This document shows, piece by piece, positions 4,168-5,238 of a stretch of DNA of 5,238 bases. The notes below the pieces were generated by a model that was given only the letters and a program-made list of their open reading frames with translations, had not been told where the DNA came from and made no database searches. How positions within the stretch are numbered: position 1 is the first letter of the stretch; every line of letters starts with the position of its first letter. The translations under genes were made by a program, and so were the position numbers. Origin of the DNA: JBCDIQ01 sp039024295 (GTDB taxonomy: Bacteria; Bacteroidota; Bacteroidia; J057); the NCBI GenBank assembly GCA_039024295.1, contig JBCDIQ010000392.1, positions 1 through 5,238 of the forward strand, given 5' to 3'.

Positions 4168-5238
4168 CTACTTCCCCTCCTCCTTCACCTTCCGGTTCTT
4201 CACATGCGTTTCCAGCCATTGGTCCTGCTCCCACAACAGGTGTAGCACACTCTCCTTGGAGCGATACCCGTGGCTTTCTTTTGGGAGCATCACCAAACGG
4301 ACAGTTGCGCCCAAGCCCTTTAGGGCATTGAAGTAGCGCTCACTTTGCATGGGGTAGGTGCCGGAGTTGTTGTCAGCTTCTCCATGAACGAGCAGCAGGG
4401 GCTGGTTCATTTTATCAGCATGCATGAAGGGGGACATGGTGTTGTATACCTCGGGGGCTTCCCAATAGCTTCTCGGTTCACTCTGGAACCCAAATGGGGT
4501 GAGGGTTCGGTTGTAGGCCCCACTTCGGGCGATGCCCGCAGCGAATAAATTGGAATGTGAAAGCAGGTTTGCCACCATGAAGGCTCCATAGCTGTGTCCA
4601 CCCACCGCAACACGGTTCCGGTCTATGTACCCAAGGTCATCCACTGCGTCAATGGCAGCCTTGGCATTGGCCACCAATTGACTCCTGAAGGAGTCGTTAG
4701 GTTCGGTATTGCCTTCCCCTACGATGGGGAAAGAAGCACCGTCAAGTACCACATAACCACGAGTCACCCAGTAGACCATCGAGCCGTAGTAGGGGTAGGT
4801 GAACCTGTTGGGGTTTTTTGTATTCTGGCTAGCGCTGGATTTGTCCTTAAACTCGCGTGGGTAGGCCCACATGATCATCGGCATTTTTTCTTTCCGTGCA
4901 GTGTCATAGCCTACGGGTAGGTACAAAGTGCCTGAAAGTTCTAGCCCATCCTCGCGATTATAAGTAATCACTTCTTTGTGGACGTTCTGGATGCTTCTAA
5001 ACGGATTGTTAAATGCGGTAAGCTGGGTAAGTACCTCTTTTTTGAGGTCCCGGAAATAATAGTTGGGATACTCCTTAGGTGACTCGATGCGCACAAGCAA
5101 CTAGTAAATCTCCGGAACGTATCTATAAATGCTTTCAAATATATCGGTATAGGTAGATTGATAAATTCGATTCTTTTTCAGGTTCTTTAAGATGAGTTTA
5201 TCCACGAAAGGTAATAGACCTTCAGGAGTGAAACCTGA
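4168..5238 (-). pseudogene. S9 (prolyl-oligopeptidase family) serine peptidase, C-terminal part, interrupted by an in-frame TAG
   Basis: The frame covers 45 codons from the right edge, a TAG at 5103-5101, then 310 codons to the stop at 4168. The 310-residue part is the alpha/beta-hydrolase domain of an S9 peptidase. Numbering from the first codon after the TAG, it has the nucleophile Ser170 in GGHSYGAFM, Asp243 in HGEADNN and His277 in KESHGY, in the normal order. The 45 codons before the stop (opening SGFTPEG, then LPFVDKLILKNLKK) also match the preceding part of such proteins, and the frame is unchanged across the TAG, so one original gene is clear. From memory, relatives are several hundred residues longer, with an N-terminal beta-propeller and a signal peptide, and are exported or periplasmic; that part is outside the window. 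A TTG directly after the TAG could restart translation, but a free hydrolase domain without its propeller is doubtful. Alternatives are a sequencing error or readthrough. It shows no functional link to the cas genes. Confidence 0.8.
5101..5103 (-). other. In-frame amber stop codon inside the S9 peptidase gene
   Basis: The TAG sits between GTTCCGGAGATTTAC and TTGCTTGTGCGC. Both flanks read as S9 peptidase in the same frame, so this is a nonsense change (or a deletion or insertion of whole codons), not a frameshift. No hairpin typical of programmed readthrough is obvious directly after it. Confidence 0.8.

Noticed and set aside
4345..4920. Open frames on both strands inside the peptidase (67, 68 and 108 codons)
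   Set aside because: They are shadows of the strongly coding S9 peptidase frame, which carries the catalytic motifs.

Overview
The window looks like a piece of a Bacteroidota (Bacteroidetes) chromosome, probably a Cytophagales- or Saprospirales-like environmental lineage. The reasons are protein resemblance (a Bacteroidota-style S9 peptidase and a Porphyromonas-like cas5), weak or absent Shine-Dalgarno sites, candidate TAnnTTTG -7 elements, and dispersed short hairpin repeats of a kind I associate with that phylum. This assignment is from memory, not from a search. Every gene I accept lies on the minus strand, so transcription runs from high to low coordinates.

In transcription order: (1) 5238-4168 is the C-terminal part of an S9 (prolyl-oligopeptidase family) serine peptidase. 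It enters from outside the window and is interrupted by one in-frame TAG at 5103-5101, so it is annotated as a probable pseudogene. (2) 4167-3518 is about 650 bases without a gene. It holds two oppositely oriented groups of small palindrome-plus-GTAGMA repeats and a short heptamer array. (3) 3517-2594 is a WYL-domain transcriptional regulator. (4) 2593-2501 is a short spacer with a second, clearer heptamer array that runs into the last codons of the regulator. (5) 2500-2270 is a small, GC-rich DUF433 antitoxin-like gene with no toxin partner. (6) 2269-2078 is a G/C-run-rich, nested inverted-repeat segment of about 160 bp that looks like a miniature inserted element or a structured leader. (7) 2077-1 is a tightly packed class 1 CRISPR-Cas operon start: cas6, then cas5, then the first 210 codons of a protein I judge to be a Cas8-like large subunit. 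It runs off the left edge.

Cas6 would process pre-crRNA. Cas5 would hold the crRNA 5' handle. The third protein would be a further Cascade subunit. A backbone Cas7, the Cas3 nuclease-helicase, the adaptation genes and the CRISPR array would be expected beyond position 1; none is visible here. The WYL protein is a plausible regulator of the locus, because WYL proteins are often found beside CRISPR-Cas and other defence genes, but nothing in the sequence proves the link. The DUF433 gene and the element after it separate the regulator from cas6 and look like later arrivals.

The strongest unexplained signals are the nested inverted-repeat element just before cas6, heptamer arrays on both sides of the WYL gene, the mirror-image hairpin-repeat groups in the large gap, and the clean in-frame stop in an otherwise intact peptidase. 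The Cas proteins are divergent, and their order (cas6-cas5-cas8-like) is not the classic type I-B order, so the subtype needs a profile search.
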